A stretch of DNA of 64,000 nucleotides, from contig WLWP01000002.1 in assembly GCA_012103505.1 (NCBI GenBank), forward strand, positions 248,001-312,000, in the 5' to 3' direction. The position numbers and the translations under genes were made by a program. Shown here one piece after another: positions 1 through 8,816 of this stretch (positions are counted from its first letter, which is position 1; each line of letters opens with the position of its first letter). Source of the DNA: Pseudomonadales bacterium. GTDB lineage: Bacteria; Pseudomonadota; Gammaproteobacteria; Pseudomonadales; Azotimanducaceae. The notes beneath the pieces are model-generated. The model saw only the letters and a list, made by a program, of their open reading frames with translations, searched no databases and had not been told where the DNA came from.

Positions 1-2
1 TT

Positions 3-515
3 GGCTATGGGTCGCTAATCTGGCGACCTGATTTCCCCTACCTAGAACGCCAGCTAGCATCGATTGATGGCTTCGCACGTCGTTTCTGGCAGGGCTCTCA
101 TGATCATCGCGGCACACCTGATGCGCCCGGCCGTGTCGTGACTTTAGTGCACGAACCAAGCGGAGCGTGCACAGGTATGGCATATCGATTGGACGATGAG
201 ATCGTGCAAAGCACGTTTGAACAGCTGGACCACCGCGAAAAAAATGGCTACGAACGTCACGAAGTGCTTCTTCAGTTTGCAAACCAGAGCGAGGCAACCG
301 GCCTTGTCTATATTGCCGCAGAGGGCAACTTTGCCTACGCGGGGGAGTCTCACCCCGATGAAATCGCACAGATCATCGCGATGTCGCATGGACCCAGTGG
401 CGCAAATCAAGAATACTTGTACGAATTGGCTGCTGCTTTGCGTAAGTTGGGAATCGAGGACCGACACGTCTTCGACTTAGAGGTGCGCGTTCGCAAGCTG
501 GCGACTCGGGACTGA
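3..515 (+). CDS. chaC: ChaC-family gamma-glutamylcyclotransferase, 5' end outside window
   Basis: This is the C-terminal part of a ChaC-like enzyme, a family that cleaves glutathione in the cytoplasm to 5-oxoproline and Cys-Gly. The frame is open from base 3 and begins with GYGSLIWRPDF, the conserved N-terminal glycine loop of the family, so only a few residues are missing and the first GTG at 138 is not the true start. The motif LDHREKNGYERHEV carries the Glu expected to act as catalytic acid/base. The C-terminal AIIAMSHGPSGxNxEYL-type region also fits ChaC. The stop lies 10 bases before the next gene, so co-transcription with the acyl-CoA dehydrogenase is likely. The assignment rests on motifs only. 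Confidence 0.85.
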   Translation, partial: GYGSLIWRPDFPYLERQLASIDGFARRFWQGSHDHRGTPDAPGRVVTLVHEPSGACTGMAYRLDDEIVQSTFEQLDHREKNGYERHEVLLQFANQSEATGLVYIAAEGNFAYAGESHPDEIAQIIAMSHGPSGANQEYLYELAAALRKLGIEDRHVFDLEVRVRKLATRD

Positions 516-525
516 GGAGTAAACA

Positions 526-1707
526 TTGGATATATCATTTAGCACCGAACACGAAGCTTTTCGCGAGGAAGTTCGCGAATTTCTAGAACTCAGTCTTACC
601 GATGAGTTACGTCAAGCAAGTGAATTCTGCCCAGGCATTTTTCTGGACTACGAATACAACATGGCTTGGCACAAAGTTCTTTACGAAAAAGGCTGGGTCG
701 CGCCCTCATGGCCGAAAGAATACGGCGGCACAGGGTGGGATCTAACCCAACGCTATATCTGGACCACAGAAACCATGCTTGCGGATGCGCCTTCCACGGC
801 ACCTATGGGTTTAGGCATGTGCGGCCCCATGCTCATCGGTCACGGCACAGACGAACAGAAGTCATTCTTTCTACCACGCATACTTTCGGGTGAAGACTAT
901 TGGTGTCAGGGTTATTCAGAGCCGATCTCTGGATCAGATTTGGCCTCCCTGAAGCTAAAGGCATCGAGCGACGGCGATGATCTCGTCCTCAACGGCTCAA
1001 AGATTTGGACGACTCATGCTCATTTTGCCAACCGCATGTTTCTACTCGTACGAACCGACGACACTGGCGCACCGCAAACAGGCATCACCTTTCTCTTATT
1101 GGAGATGGATACCCCTGGGATCACTGTCGAGCCTATTGTGTTCGCTTCGAGCACTCACGAGGTGAACCAAGTTTTCTTTGACAACGTTCGAGTGCCTAAG
1201 CAGAACATCGTTGGTACAGAAAACGAAGGCTGGACTGTTGCTAAGTACCTTCTCGAATTCGAACGCGGTGGTGGCGGTTCGGCTCGCTATCAGGTCGCGC
1301 TACGACGATTGCGTGACTTTGTTACTGAGTTTCTAGGCAACGATTCAGACCTCGCGACAAAGATCGACGAAACCCAGGTTAAGGTCGAAGCCATCCAGTA
1401 CTTAGAGTTTCGCATCATGGCTGAGATCTCCAAAGGCGGCAGCCCAGGACCAGAGTCTTCGATCATGAAAAATCTTGGCGCTGACCTGGGTCAATACGTT
1501 TCCGAGCTCATGGTCGAAGCCCTGGGTGCTTACGCCGCTATCCACCAACCCGACGCTCGAGTGCCTGGTAGTCCTATACCGGTGATTGGTCCTACGTCCG
1601 CCGCGACAGCGTTCTCCCGCTATTTCAATCTGCGGGCTTCCTCCATTGCAGGTGGTACAAACGAGGTGCAAAAGAACATAGTTGCCAAACTAGTTCTGGG
1701 CCTTTGA
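526..1707 (+). CDS. acyl-CoA dehydrogenase family protein
   Basis: A flavoprotein of about 393 residues that should oxidise an acyl-CoA thioester to the 2,3-enoyl-CoA using FAD. The N-terminal helical domain (WVAPSWPKEYGG), the central substrate/FAD segment (GYSEPISGSDLASLK, then NGSKIWTTHAH) and the C-terminal AGGTNEVQKNIVAK motif are all present in order. The last motif has no Glu in the SCAD/MCAD position. It resembles large actinobacterial-type FadE enzymes used on steroid or branched substrates. The start is TTG, chosen because GAGGAG lies 8 bases upstream and the frame follows ChaC by 10 bases. The substrate cannot be told from sequence. Confidence 0.88.
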   Translation: MDISFSTEHEAFREEVREFLELSLTDELRQASEFCPGIFLDYEYNMAWHKVLYEKGWVAPSWPKEYGGTGWDLTQRYIWTTETMLADAPSTAPMGLGMCGPMLIGHGTDEQKSFFLPRILSGEDYWCQGYSEPISGSDLASLKLKASSDGDDLVLNGSKIWTTHAHFANRMFLLVRTDDTGAPQTGITFLLLEMDTPGITVEPIVFASSTHEVNQVFFDNVRVPKQNIVGTENEGWTVAKYLLEFERGGGGSARYQVALRRLRDFVTEFLGNDSDLATKIDETQVKVEAIQYLEFRIMAEISKGGSPGPESSIMKNLGADLGQYVSELMVEALGAYAAIHQPDARVPGSPIPVIGPTSAATAFSRYFNLRASSIAGGTNEVQKNIVAKLVLGL

Positions 1708-1714
1708 CTAACCC

Positions 1715-3076
1715 TTGAATACGCAACAGGGGCCGCATCCCGCAATTTTCGAAGGTCCTGTGCTCGGCCTGATGTTGACCATGGCAACGCCAAACGCCCT
1801 CGCGTTCCTCGTGCAAGCGTCCGTAAACATGACTGAAGTTTGGTACGTTGGACAACTTGGTACTGCCTCTCTGGCTGCCATGGGTTTCGTATTCCCGGGT
1901 CTGATGCTTATGCAAATGCTCTCAGGCGGTGCCATGGGTGGTGCGATGGCAAGTTCGATTGCCCGCTGTCTTGGTCGTGGGGAAAGCGAAACTGCACACC
2001 AACTACTCTGGCACGGCATCGTCATAGCAATCGTGGCGGGCTTAATGTTCCTCACAATTTTCTATCTGTTTGGTCGACAGCTACTACAGACATTAGGTGC
2101 CCAAGGCACTGTGTTGGCGGAGGCCATGGCCTATGGCCAAGTGATTTTCACCGCTGGAACCGCTATCTGGCTCGCATCCATACTATCGGGTGCGCTAAGG
2201 GGTATGGGTGAAATGCGCTTACCTGCAGCGATTATGGCCGGTGGTGGCCTGATCCAAGTCGTTCTATCCGGATGCCTCGTCCTCGGTTGGTTTGGCGCAC
2301 CCAAACTTGGCGTGTTCGGTGCTGCAATTTCCGTAACGACAATCGCCACGCTCTCCGCGGTTGTCGCTATTACTATTCTCTCTAAGGGGCGTCTACCTGT
2401 CCGTCTACAACTCAAACACTTCAAACTCCAAGCGCACCTTTTCAAAGACATTTTCAGCGTCGGTGCTCTGGCTTCGGTCTCACCTTTTTTCACCATCGCA
2501 AGCATCATGGTGATCAATGGCCTTATCAGCGGTTACGGCGATGCGATGGTGGCCGGTTATGGCATCGGGGCCCGCCTAGAGTTTCTCTTAGTGCCTATGA
2601 TCTTCGGTTTCGGTGCCGCAATGAACACGATGGTGGGAATGAATGTCGGTGCTGGTAACGTCGAACGTGCTGAACACATCGCTTTCGTCGGTGGTGCGAG
2701 CGCGGCGTCCATTACAGGCTTCGTCGGTGTGTTTCTTGCGCTCTTTCCAGAAGTTTGGATTGGCTTATTCACGGACGATCCTGCGACCCTCGCTGCAGGA
2801 GTCAGATATCTGCAAATCTCCGGCTGGGCGTTCGCCTTTCAAGGTATGGGCTTAGCACTCTATTTTGCATCTCAGGGCGCAGGCAGGGTTTTATGGCCAG
2901 TTCTTTCCAACGTCGCTCGATTCGTCGTAGGCGCAGGCGGTGCTGTCTTGGTGGTAAACGTTTTCGAAGCGAGTATCGACTGGGTATTTGTTTGCCTGGC
3001 TCTAGGCATGGCCTGTTACGGTCTCATCACCGCTGTGTCCATCTGGCTTGGTGCTTGGCGCAAAAATATTAGTTAG
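1715..3076 (+). CDS. MATE family efflux transporter
   Basis: An inner-membrane protein of about 453 residues with roughly twelve hydrophobic segments in two MatE repeats. The first repeat carries PxxLGLMLTMATPNALAFLVQ and the VGQLGTASLAAMGF segment typical of MATE exporters, which expel cationic drugs or metabolites in exchange for Na+ or H+. The annotated start is a TTG with no clear ribosome site. An ATG at 1772 would remove only the short amphipathic tail. It follows the acyl-CoA dehydrogenase by 7 bases, so it probably belongs to the same transcript. The substrate is unknown. Confidence 0.88.
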   Translation: MNTQQGPHPAIFEGPVLGLMLTMATPNALAFLVQASVNMTEVWYVGQLGTASLAAMGFVFPGLMLMQMLSGGAMGGAMASSIARCLGRGESETAHQLLWHGIVIAIVAGLMFLTIFYLFGRQLLQTLGAQGTVLAEAMAYGQVIFTAGTAIWLASILSGALRGMGEMRLPAAIMAGGGLIQVVLSGCLVLGWFGAPKLGVFGAAISVTTIATLSAVVAITILSKGRLPVRLQLKHFKLQAHLFKDIFSVGALASVSPFFTIASIMVINGLISGYGDAMVAGYGIGARLEFLLVPMIFGFGAAMNTMVGMNVGAGNVERAEHIAFVGGASAASITGFVGVFLALFPEVWIGLFTDDPATLAAGVRYLQISGWAFAFQGMGLALYFASQGAGRVLWPVLSNVARFVVGAGGAVLVVNVFEASIDWVFVCLALGMACYGLITAVSIWLGAWRKNIS

Positions 3077-3277
3077 CTTTTTGTTTCCAGAAAAGACCGT
3101 CCTCGCCTTTTCCCCACTGTGTTTGACTCGGACAAGCGAATCTGCGATTCCCTCCCTGCCCTCGATCGCTCAGCCACAAAAAAGCCGTGTTTTTTTGCAC
3201 ACGAACTAGTTAGACCTCCAATTCGAATCCATAGTATCTTTCAGTGAAGAAAAACTGGCACAGAAAGGGGATCTACT

Positions 3278-4528
3278 ATGCGGTTCGGCATGCTTTACGA
3301 GTTACAACTACCTAAACCTTGGGCCGAAGACAGCGAGCTTAATTTGGTCCACGAGGCCATCGACCAGTGCGTCCTAGGCGACAAACTCGGCATCGACTAC
3401 GCCTGGTCGGTAGAACACCACTTTTTGGAAGAGTATTCACACTGTTCAGCGAGTGAAGTCTTCCTCTCTGCGATCGCAGCGCAGACCGAGCGGATAAATA
3501 TCGGTTTCGGTATCCGCCAGGTCATCTCTAACTACAACCACCCAGCGCGAACAGCAGAAGCCGTTGGCATGCTGGACCTGGTATCTAGAGGTCGGGCCCA
3601 ATTTGGCATCGGCGAAGGCGCCACCCGTCTAGAACTGGGTGGCTTTGGCATACAAGCCAAACGCAAACGCGACATGAGCTTAGAGGCGGCACGCGAAGTC
3701 GCCGATATGATGGTCATGGAGCCGTATCCTGGCTACGAGTGTGAAGATTGGTCACTCCCTTGTCGCAACGTCTTACCCAAACCCATTCAAAAACCCCATC
3801 CACCCATGTGGATGGCGTGTACCAACAGAGACACAATTCGGGTCGCAGCCAGAAACGGTTTAGGCGTACTCGCGTTTAGCTTTCTCGATCCTGAAGAAGC
3901 GAAGACCTGGAGCAAGGTTTACTACGACACCATCAAATCAGAAGAGTGTGTACCTCTCGGACATGCGGTAAACGCAAACATCGCCATGGTATCTGCTTTT
4001 TCTCTACATGATGATCACGAAGAAGCGAGTCGTCGCGGAGAAGACGGTTTCCGCTTTTTCGAGTATGCGGTTGGTGCACTTGTTACCGATGATGTACTGC
4101 CGGGCCGAAGCGAACTGTGGGAGAAGTATATCGAACGCAAAGAAGCCAAAGCCGCAGGACGCGACCTCAAAGATGTGGCCTACGGCGGCAAAGAGGCCAA
4201 CCCGAATCGTTCCATGACCCGCTCGCCGGGTATCGGAACACCTGCCGAGTTTCGCGAGCACATGCAGAGTTTCTCCGACGCTGGTGTCGACCAGGTGATC
4301 TTTCTGCAACAAGGGGGTAAAAACAAACACGAACATATCTGCGAAAGCCTCGAACGATTCAATTCTGAGGTTTACGACGAATTTGCCGAAGGTCGGGATG
4401 ATCGAGAGGCCCGAAAGCAAGAAGAGCTCGCACCCTATATCGAAGCTGCACTCGCTCGACGCCAAACTCGTCCAGAGATGATTGACGCAGAGATTCCAGT
4501 GGTCGGTGCATCACGACCTCGTACATAA
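3278..4528 (+). CDS. LLM class flavin-dependent oxidoreductase (luciferase-like)
   Basis: A TIM-barrel enzyme of 416 residues in the bacterial luciferase-like superfamily. MRFGMLYELQL at the N terminus, the SVEHHFLEEYS segment and the GRAQFGIGEGATRLEL segment match the reduced-flavin-binding core of group-A luciferase-like monooxygenases. It is longer than the usual 330-350 residues, with an extra charged C-terminal region rich in Arg, Glu and Ala. The ATG follows an AAAGGGGATC ribosome site. It probably uses FMNH2 and O2 or F420H2, but the cofactor cannot be read directly. The enoyl-CoA hydratase remnant follows by 22 bases, which suggests a shared catabolic transcript. Confidence 0.82.
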   Translation: MRFGMLYELQLPKPWAEDSELNLVHEAIDQCVLGDKLGIDYAWSVEHHFLEEYSHCSASEVFLSAIAAQTERINIGFGIRQVISNYNHPARTAEAVGMLDLVSRGRAQFGIGEGATRLELGGFGIQAKRKRDMSLEAAREVADMMVMEPYPGYECEDWSLPCRNVLPKPIQKPHPPMWMACTNRDTIRVAARNGLGVLAFSFLDPEEAKTWSKVYYDTIKSEECVPLGHAVNANIAMVSAFSLHDDHEEASRRGEDGFRFFEYAVGALVTDDVLPGRSELWEKYIERKEAKAAGRDLKDVAYGGKEANPNRSMTRSPGIGTPAEFREHMQSFSDAGVDQVIFLQQGGKNKHEHICESLERFNSEVYDEFAEGRDDREARKQEELAPYIEAALARRQTRPEMIDAEIPVVGASRPRT

Positions 4529-4550
4529 ATATTCGCCTAGAGGAGACAAA

Positions 4551-5291
4551 ATGACCCAAGTCATACGGGAAGACCTAAACGACGGCATTGCCGTAATTTC
4601 ACTGAATCGCCCAGAAGCCCTAAATGCTTTAAGCCCAACCTTATTCGAAGAGTTGCGCACTCATATCGATGACATTGCCCAGCAGACCGAGGAGATTGGC
4701 TGTGTCATTCTCCGCGGCGAAGGCCGTTCTTTCTCCGCCGGAAACGACTTGAAAGCGATTCAATCTGGCGAACGCCCCCCGTCGGCCTACTTCCAGGCAG
4801 AAACGTTGGAAGCTATAGAGCGACTTCCACAACCAGTTATAGCTGCGGTCCAAGGTCATTGTTATACCGGCTCATTAGAACTTGCGCTCGCTTGTGACTT
4901 GATGATCACGGGTGAATCCGCAAAGCTTGCGGATACACACGGCAAGTGGGGGATGGCCCCGACCTGGGGAATGAGTCAGCGACTCCCCCGTAGAATCGGA
5001 CTCGTCAAAGCCAAAGAGATGATGTTTTCTGGCCGTACCGTTTCTGGCCAAGAGGCGGTTGCACTCGGCATCGCCAACCAATGTGTGCCTGATGAAGGGC
5101 TACGTGAAGCTGCGATAGCAATGGCGCAGAGTTTTACATAAAACTCCTGGCATACCCTGCGCGCGGACAAGACCCTCATTAATATGGGGCAAAACAGTTT
5201 GCTCGATGCGGGTTTAAAAGAAGAACGCGAGAACGGACCAGGAGTCGCCAGTGATATGGCTGAGCGTATCGCGTCGGGGTTCAAAAAGTAG
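4551..5291 (+). pseudogene. enoyl-CoA hydratase/isomerase interrupted by in-frame TAA
   Basis: A crotonase-fold protein with ISLNRPEALNALS at the N terminus, oxyanion motif FSAGNDLKAI and second oxyanion/catalytic segment TGSLELALACDLMI. The frame meets TAA at 5139-5141 after 196 codons. The same frame then continues without a shift through NSWHTLRADKTLIN and DMAERIASGFKK to TAG at 5289-5291, which is a normal crotonase C-terminal tail. Full length would be about 246 residues. The interruption is therefore a single nonsense codon rather than an indel. The start is ATG 4551 with AGGAGA 5 bases upstream. The truncated product lacks the C-terminal trimerisation helices, so it is probably non-functional unless the codon is a sequencing error. 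Confidence 0.85.
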
Positions 5292-5300
5292 ACCAACCTT

Positions 5301-6281
5301 CTATCTTCGAACGAGTTCGACGCGACGATTTGCCTGACGGCCTTCTTCGCTAGAGTTGGCACCGATCGGTGCCACTGGACCGACTCCAACAGCCGTCAGT
5401 CGCTCACCGGTGATTCCTTGGGCGACGATCGCTGCAACCACCGATTGCGCACGTTTTTCTGATAGGCCCCGGTTGTAAACATACTCACCAACGGCATCGG
5501 TATGACCCACGATGTAGATCGCCAGATCTACATCAGACTGCAACGCTGAAACGATTTCATTAACGGTCTGGGCAGAATCTGGGCTGAGAGCGGCATCGTC
5601 ATGCTTAAACTGAATCCCGTAGAGCGCAACATGTCCATTAGTCTGGATTTCACTGCTCATTTCAGCTGCACTGACGAACTCCATGGTTGGCTCAAAATCG
5701 GTCTCTTCTAGCACTTCCACAAGTATGGCGGTGCGCCCTTGCGCAATCTTGTTGGGATTATCAGTCTTGATCTGGACTGAAAAGACACCCACATGAAATC
5801 TTGAGCCTGCCTTTTCAAATCGATGGTACTGATAAGACGGACGATCGTAGTTGTGGGCAAAGCGCATCAAGTATTGCGGCGTATTGAGCCCATCTGTTGG
5901 GATGATCGCATCCCCATCCCAGAAGTGACCTGACATGCGGTTAATGCACTGCTTGTCACGACAACCGAAAATAGTGTCGACTTCACCGAGCTGTGCAAGT
6001 ACGGCACCATAGTTTTTCTGCACCATCAACGGTGAATCACCACTCTTTGCGAGGTACAGGATCCGTGTACGCTTACCTTCCACTTCTGTTATTTGAAGTT
6101 TGTTTTTCTCGACCGCACCTATAAACGGTGCAATGTCATAAGAGCTAAAAGCATATCCATGCATGTCGCTGCCCGCAATCCGTGGGATAAGAGTGTGGTC
6201 GCTACCACCGGGAAATTCAGCGAAGACTAAGCCTGAAAAAAGAAGGGAGACGACAATGGAAACGAAAACTGACACTTTCAC
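5301..6281 (-). CDS. DUF4892-like OmpA-domain outer-membrane protein
   Basis: An exported two-domain protein of about 326 residues. The start is taken at GTG 6281, preceded by AGAGGT, because the signal peptide VSVFVSIVVSLLFSGLVFA follows directly. A longer frame to 6407 exists but adds unlikely leader sequence. Residues of roughly 25-200 resemble DUF4892 (conserved GSDHTLIPR opening, NYGAVLAQLG and a CRDKQC pair). The last 110 residues are an OmpA C-terminal peptidoglycan-binding domain with IVGHTDAVG, NRGLSEKRAQSV and RRVEL. It should tether the outer membrane to the cell wall. The DUF4892 name is from memory of the family and less certain than the OmpA domain. Confidence 0.78.
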   Translation of the reverse strand: MKVSVFVSIVVSLLFSGLVFAEFPGGSDHTLIPRIAGSDMHGYAFSSYDIAPFIGAVEKNKLQITEVEGKRTRILYLAKSGDSPLMVQKNYGAVLAQLGEVDTIFGCRDKQCINRMSGHFWDGDAIIPTDGLNTPQYLMRFAHNYDRPSYQYHRFEKAGSRFHVGVFSVQIKTDNPNKIAQGRTAILVEVLEETDFEPTMEFVSAAEMSSEIQTNGHVALYGIQFKHDDAALSPDSAQTVNEIVSALQSDVDLAIYIVGHTDAVGEYVYNRGLSEKRAQSVVAAIVAQGITGERLTAVGVGPVAPIGANSSEEGRQANRRVELVRR

Positions 6282-6378
6282 CTGGTTTACCTCTAGACAT
6301 AATGTTGTCCCAGTAGGTAACGGTGAGATCAGAATTGGTTCATAGTTCGTAACAGACACCATGCCTGCCAAGCTCCGT

Positions 6379-6783
6379 TCAGGAAGTCGGAAAAGGGCCC
6401 TCCTCATAGGCCGTTATCCCGTCAGGGAGAATTTCCCACGTGGCCTTTGATCCGACGAATATATGTTGGCCTATCTCTATCTCCGGATTGCCATTCACGC
6501 AACCGAGCGTAACCCCGTGAATGCGACCATCGAAGACCCCACAGAGGGTCGAGCCACATTTGCTACAGAACTGGAGTCCGAAGCCTTGTTCACCGACATA
6601 TGCCGTCAACAATTGTTCCCCTGATGTCCAGCTGAACTCATCGTGTTCAACTAGAGCGTAGGCCGAAGCCTGGGCACTAAACGCCTTGCGACAGCGAGAA
6701 CAATGACAAGAACGCGCATCAGTAAGAATCCCATCTATTCGATAGGTGACATCACCGCAAAAACACTCACCTGTTAGGGACAT
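6379..6783 (-). CDS. GFA family (CENP-V/GFA domain) zinc protein
   Basis: A 134-residue protein with the complete cysteine pattern of the glutathione-dependent formaldehyde-activating enzyme fold: GECFCGDVTYR, CHCSRCRKAFS and CSKCGSTLCG. These cysteines bind two zinc ions. Most members have no proven activity with formaldehyde, so the name describes the fold rather than a demonstrated reaction. The ATG at 6783 has a GGAGTAGGAG ribosome site. It lies 9 bases downstream of the GNAT gene and is probably co-transcribed with it. A second member of the family is at 7990-8391. Confidence 0.85.
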   Translation of the reverse strand: MSLTGECFCGDVTYRIDGILTDARSCHCSRCRKAFSAQASAYALVEHDEFSWTSGEQLLTAYVGEQGFGLQFCSKCGSTLCGVFDGRIHGVTLGCVNGNPEIEIGQHIFVGSKATWEILPDGITAYEEGPFPTS

Positions 6784-6792
6784 CTCCTACTC

Positions 6793-7260
6793 CTATTCCG
6801 GTCTTGACTTGGTTAGCACAATTTCGACTGCATCCGTGTCGGGTTCTTTGTTATATTTTTCACCACGGATACGGTACCAGCCACTCTTTTCGTAGAGCTG
6901 TGGCACATCACTAAATACATAGAGTTTTGGAATGCGCAACTGCCAAGCTGCTTGTTCCGCTGCTTGTACAAGTCGAGTAGCAATCCCGCGGCCGCGGCAA
7001 TTTGGTGAAACCAGTACTACGTTTATCCAGATCGCTAAATCCGAAGCCTTTGGTATCGGAGCGACGGTGAACGCGAGTGCGCCTACTAGACGCCCTTCTC
7101 TATCCAAGGCAACCAATGGGTCCGGAAAGCAATCACCTTGAAGCGGATCAACCTCATCCCATACTCGACCAAACCACGAATCCACCTCAGCTAGCCGCTG
7201 CGGGATACTCTGTGTGCTGATGATTGAAACCATCACCACATAGTCAATGATCATCGACAT
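6793..7260 (-). CDS. GNAT family N-acetyltransferase
   Basis: A protein of about 155 residues whose acetyl-CoA pyrophosphate loop is visible as CRGRGIATRLVQAAEQ, preceded by beta strand VVLVSP and followed by the C-terminal LYVFSDVPQLYEKSGWYR strand-turn of GNAT enzymes. The substrate is unknown. The start is uncertain: ATG 7260 lies 10 bases after AAGGTG, while a TTG at 7269 in frame sits closer to the same site. It diverges from the P-loop kinase gene at 7290 with little room between, so the two may share a promoter region. Confidence 0.78.
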   Translation of the reverse strand: MSMIIDYVVMVSIISTQSIPQRLAEVDSWFGRVWDEVDPLQGDCFPDPLVALDREGRLVGALAFTVAPIPKASDLAIWINVVLVSPNCRGRGIATRLVQAAEQAAWQLRIPKLYVFSDVPQLYEKSGWYRIRGEKYNKEPDTDAVEIVLTKSRPE

Positions 7261-7289
7261 AGGCGTCAATCACCTTGCTACCATGGCGC

Positions 7290-7931
7290 ATGCGAAAAAT
7301 CCTACACGTTGAGGGTATTCCAGGCGCAGGCAAGTCGACCACTGCACAGCGGACCGCTGAACTGTTAAGTACACAAACCACTGTTCCCGCATCTTGGGTT
7401 TTAGAAGAAGCCGACGATCATCCCATCATGCCGAGGGAGAAACGCCGTCAATCCCGTCAACCGGACTTCGCGACAATTTGCCTTACCGCATGGGAAGAGT
7501 TTGTCCGTACGAATGAACAGATGATCGTTCTGGATGGATATGCGTTTCAGCATACCGTTCGCTTCCTATATGCCAACGATGTCAGTCGAAAACGCATCGA
7601 TGAGTTCTTCGACGCTTGGCAGATAGTCGGGGGCCATGCATCAACTATGATCTTCTTGGCTGTCAACGACCCAGTTGCTCATTTGCAATCCCTGTTGTCG
7701 GAACGTGGCGAAAAATGGACAAAGAATCTTGTTGCCTATGTCGAGCACACCAACATTGCACAAAGGCACGCCTGGCATGGAGACGCTGGCTTCATAGAAT
7801 TTTGGGTCCACTATCAGTCGTTGTGTCTCGAACTTCTGCAGAGGCTCAAATTTCCTCATGAAGTCATACCTGCTCGATCTTGGACAGATGGACAACTCAA
7901 CAAATTAGCGCTCAGCCTCTGTGACGCCTAG
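7290..7931 (+). CDS. P-loop nucleotide kinase-like protein
   Basis: A protein of about 213 residues opening with ILHVEGIPGAGKSTTAQRTAELL, a Walker A loop in the position used by thymidylate kinase-like and deoxynucleoside kinase-like enzymes. A hydrophobic strand with Asp (IVLDGYAFQHTVRFLY) follows as in kinases that bind a small phosphate acceptor. No lid or substrate motif that names the acceptor is recognisable. The start is ATG 7290, directly before the Walker loop, although a TTG at 7275 is also in frame. No ribosome site is evident. Function beyond ATP-dependent phosphotransfer is not claimed. Confidence 0.65.
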   Translation: MRKILHVEGIPGAGKSTTAQRTAELLSTQTTVPASWVLEEADDHPIMPREKRRQSRQPDFATICLTAWEEFVRTNEQMIVLDGYAFQHTVRFLYANDVSRKRIDEFFDAWQIVGGHASTMIFLAVNDPVAHLQSLLSERGEKWTKNLVAYVEHTNIAQRHAWHGDAGFIEFWVHYQSLCLELLQRLKFPHEVIPARSWTDGQLNKLALSLCDA

Positions 7932-7989
7932 CAGGCGACTTGAGCCTAACGAGCCAGCGCCGCTCAGCACCTCCGAGCGACAAACCGTT

Positions 7990-8391
7990 TTACCCTGCCA
8001 TGGTCTCGAGTGTCGTGTCGATTTGACACCATGAAGGTGCACTGTCCAGTCGGAGATTGGCTGCGGGTTGGAAGTGCTTGCGATCGTCGAGCGCAAGGCC
8101 GTTCACGCTCATAAATCCCATCTCGTCCAATTCTGCCCACACTCGGCTGCCACAATTCGGGCAGAAACGTCGCCTATTTGTACGACCAGAATCCGCACGA
8201 ACCTCATAGCTCGTGGGATTGCCTTGCAGGATCGTAAGTGCGTTCGTGGGTACGACGTAGGCAGAGTATGCCGACGCACCGCTAACCGTCTGACAGTCCG
8301 TGCAATGACAGAGCACTTGTAAAGCTGGTTCGCTGGTCGTTTCAAATCGGATCTCACCGCAAAGGCAGCCACCAGATACTTTTGCCGCCAT
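7990..8391 (-). CDS. GFA family (CENP-V/GFA domain) zinc protein
   Basis: A 133-residue protein with the zinc cysteine set GGCLCGEIRFE, CHCTDCQTVSG and CPNCGSRVW of the GFA fold. The start is ATG 8391, with GGAG 7 bases upstream; a longer open frame to 8490 only adds unlikely sequence. The C-terminal half contains an ALDDRKHFQP-type segment common in these small enzymes. The gene stands alone, facing the kinase gene. As with the paralogue at 6379-6783, the physiological substrate is unknown. Confidence 0.84.
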   Translation of the reverse strand: MAAKVSGGCLCGEIRFETTSEPALQVLCHCTDCQTVSGASAYSAYVVPTNALTILQGNPTSYEVRADSGRTNRRRFCPNCGSRVWAELDEMGFMSVNGLALDDRKHFQPAANLRLDSAPSWCQIDTTLETMAG

Positions 8392-8468
8392 CAAACTCTC
8401 CAGATTCTGTAAGTACCTAAAATTTACCGAATACGATGGCAAGCTGCGAGCTCTGAATCGAGATGATA

Positions 8469-8775
8469 CTAGACCAACCTTACATTCCAATCCGTTACTG
8501 CATAGGCACCTTCACGTGTCAGGCAGCCTTGAACGTGTCGGCCTTTTGGAATATCCCGCCACGTGACATGCATCTCACCTTGATGTCCGACCCTAGCGGC
8601 TTCCAATTTAACCGGCTTGCCTAAGGTCATTGCGCGTTCTCGATCAATGAAACCCAGCCACCTCTGATACCGATAGGTACCATCTTTCCTCAAGCACACC
8701 GATGGTCTCACCCTGGGTGTTCGGATAGAGCTCGATTAAACGTTTGTTGAGGTAGCGGGCAAGTACAATGGTCAC
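8469..8775 (-). pseudogene. small conserved-looking SOS-box gene of unknown function, frameshifted
   Basis: Two overlapping minus-strand frames together encode one plausible protein of about 101 residues that I do not recognise. The first frame runs from GTG 8775 (or TTG 8781) through VLARYLNKRLIELYPN. The second carries RKDGTYRYQRWLGFIDRE, LGKPVKLEAARVG and ends DWNVRLV. They join if one extra base is removed near 8691, in the string CTTGAGG, giving ...GETIGV-LRKDGTYRYQ. The sequence is basic, with Tyr/Trp/Arg clusters, and has no membrane segment or signal peptide. The only regulatory clue is a near-consensus LexA operator at 8795-8814, some 20 bases before the start, which suggests DNA-damage induction. 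Either a frameshift mutation or a sequencing error explains the break. Confidence 0.6.
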
Positions 8776-8794
8776 TGGCAATACAATTTAAGAT

Positions 8795-8814
8795 AACTGT
8801 ATATATGTACAGTA
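8795..8814 (-). promoter_or_regulatory. LexA operator (SOS box)
   Basis: The 20-base site AACTGTATATATGTACAGTA contains the palindrome CTGT-N8-ACAG and differs from the E. coli LexA consensus at only two of 20 positions. It sits between the stop of the hydrolase at 8817 and the start of the small frameshifted gene at 8775. This places the operator where it would overlap that gene's promoter. No second box is seen nearby. Confidence 0.88.
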
Positions 8815-8816
8815 TT

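Noticed and set aside
5139..5141. TAA in the hydratase as a recoded amino acid
   Set aside because: TAA is not used for selenocysteine, and there is no pyrrolysine or other recoding context. A nonsense change or error is simpler.
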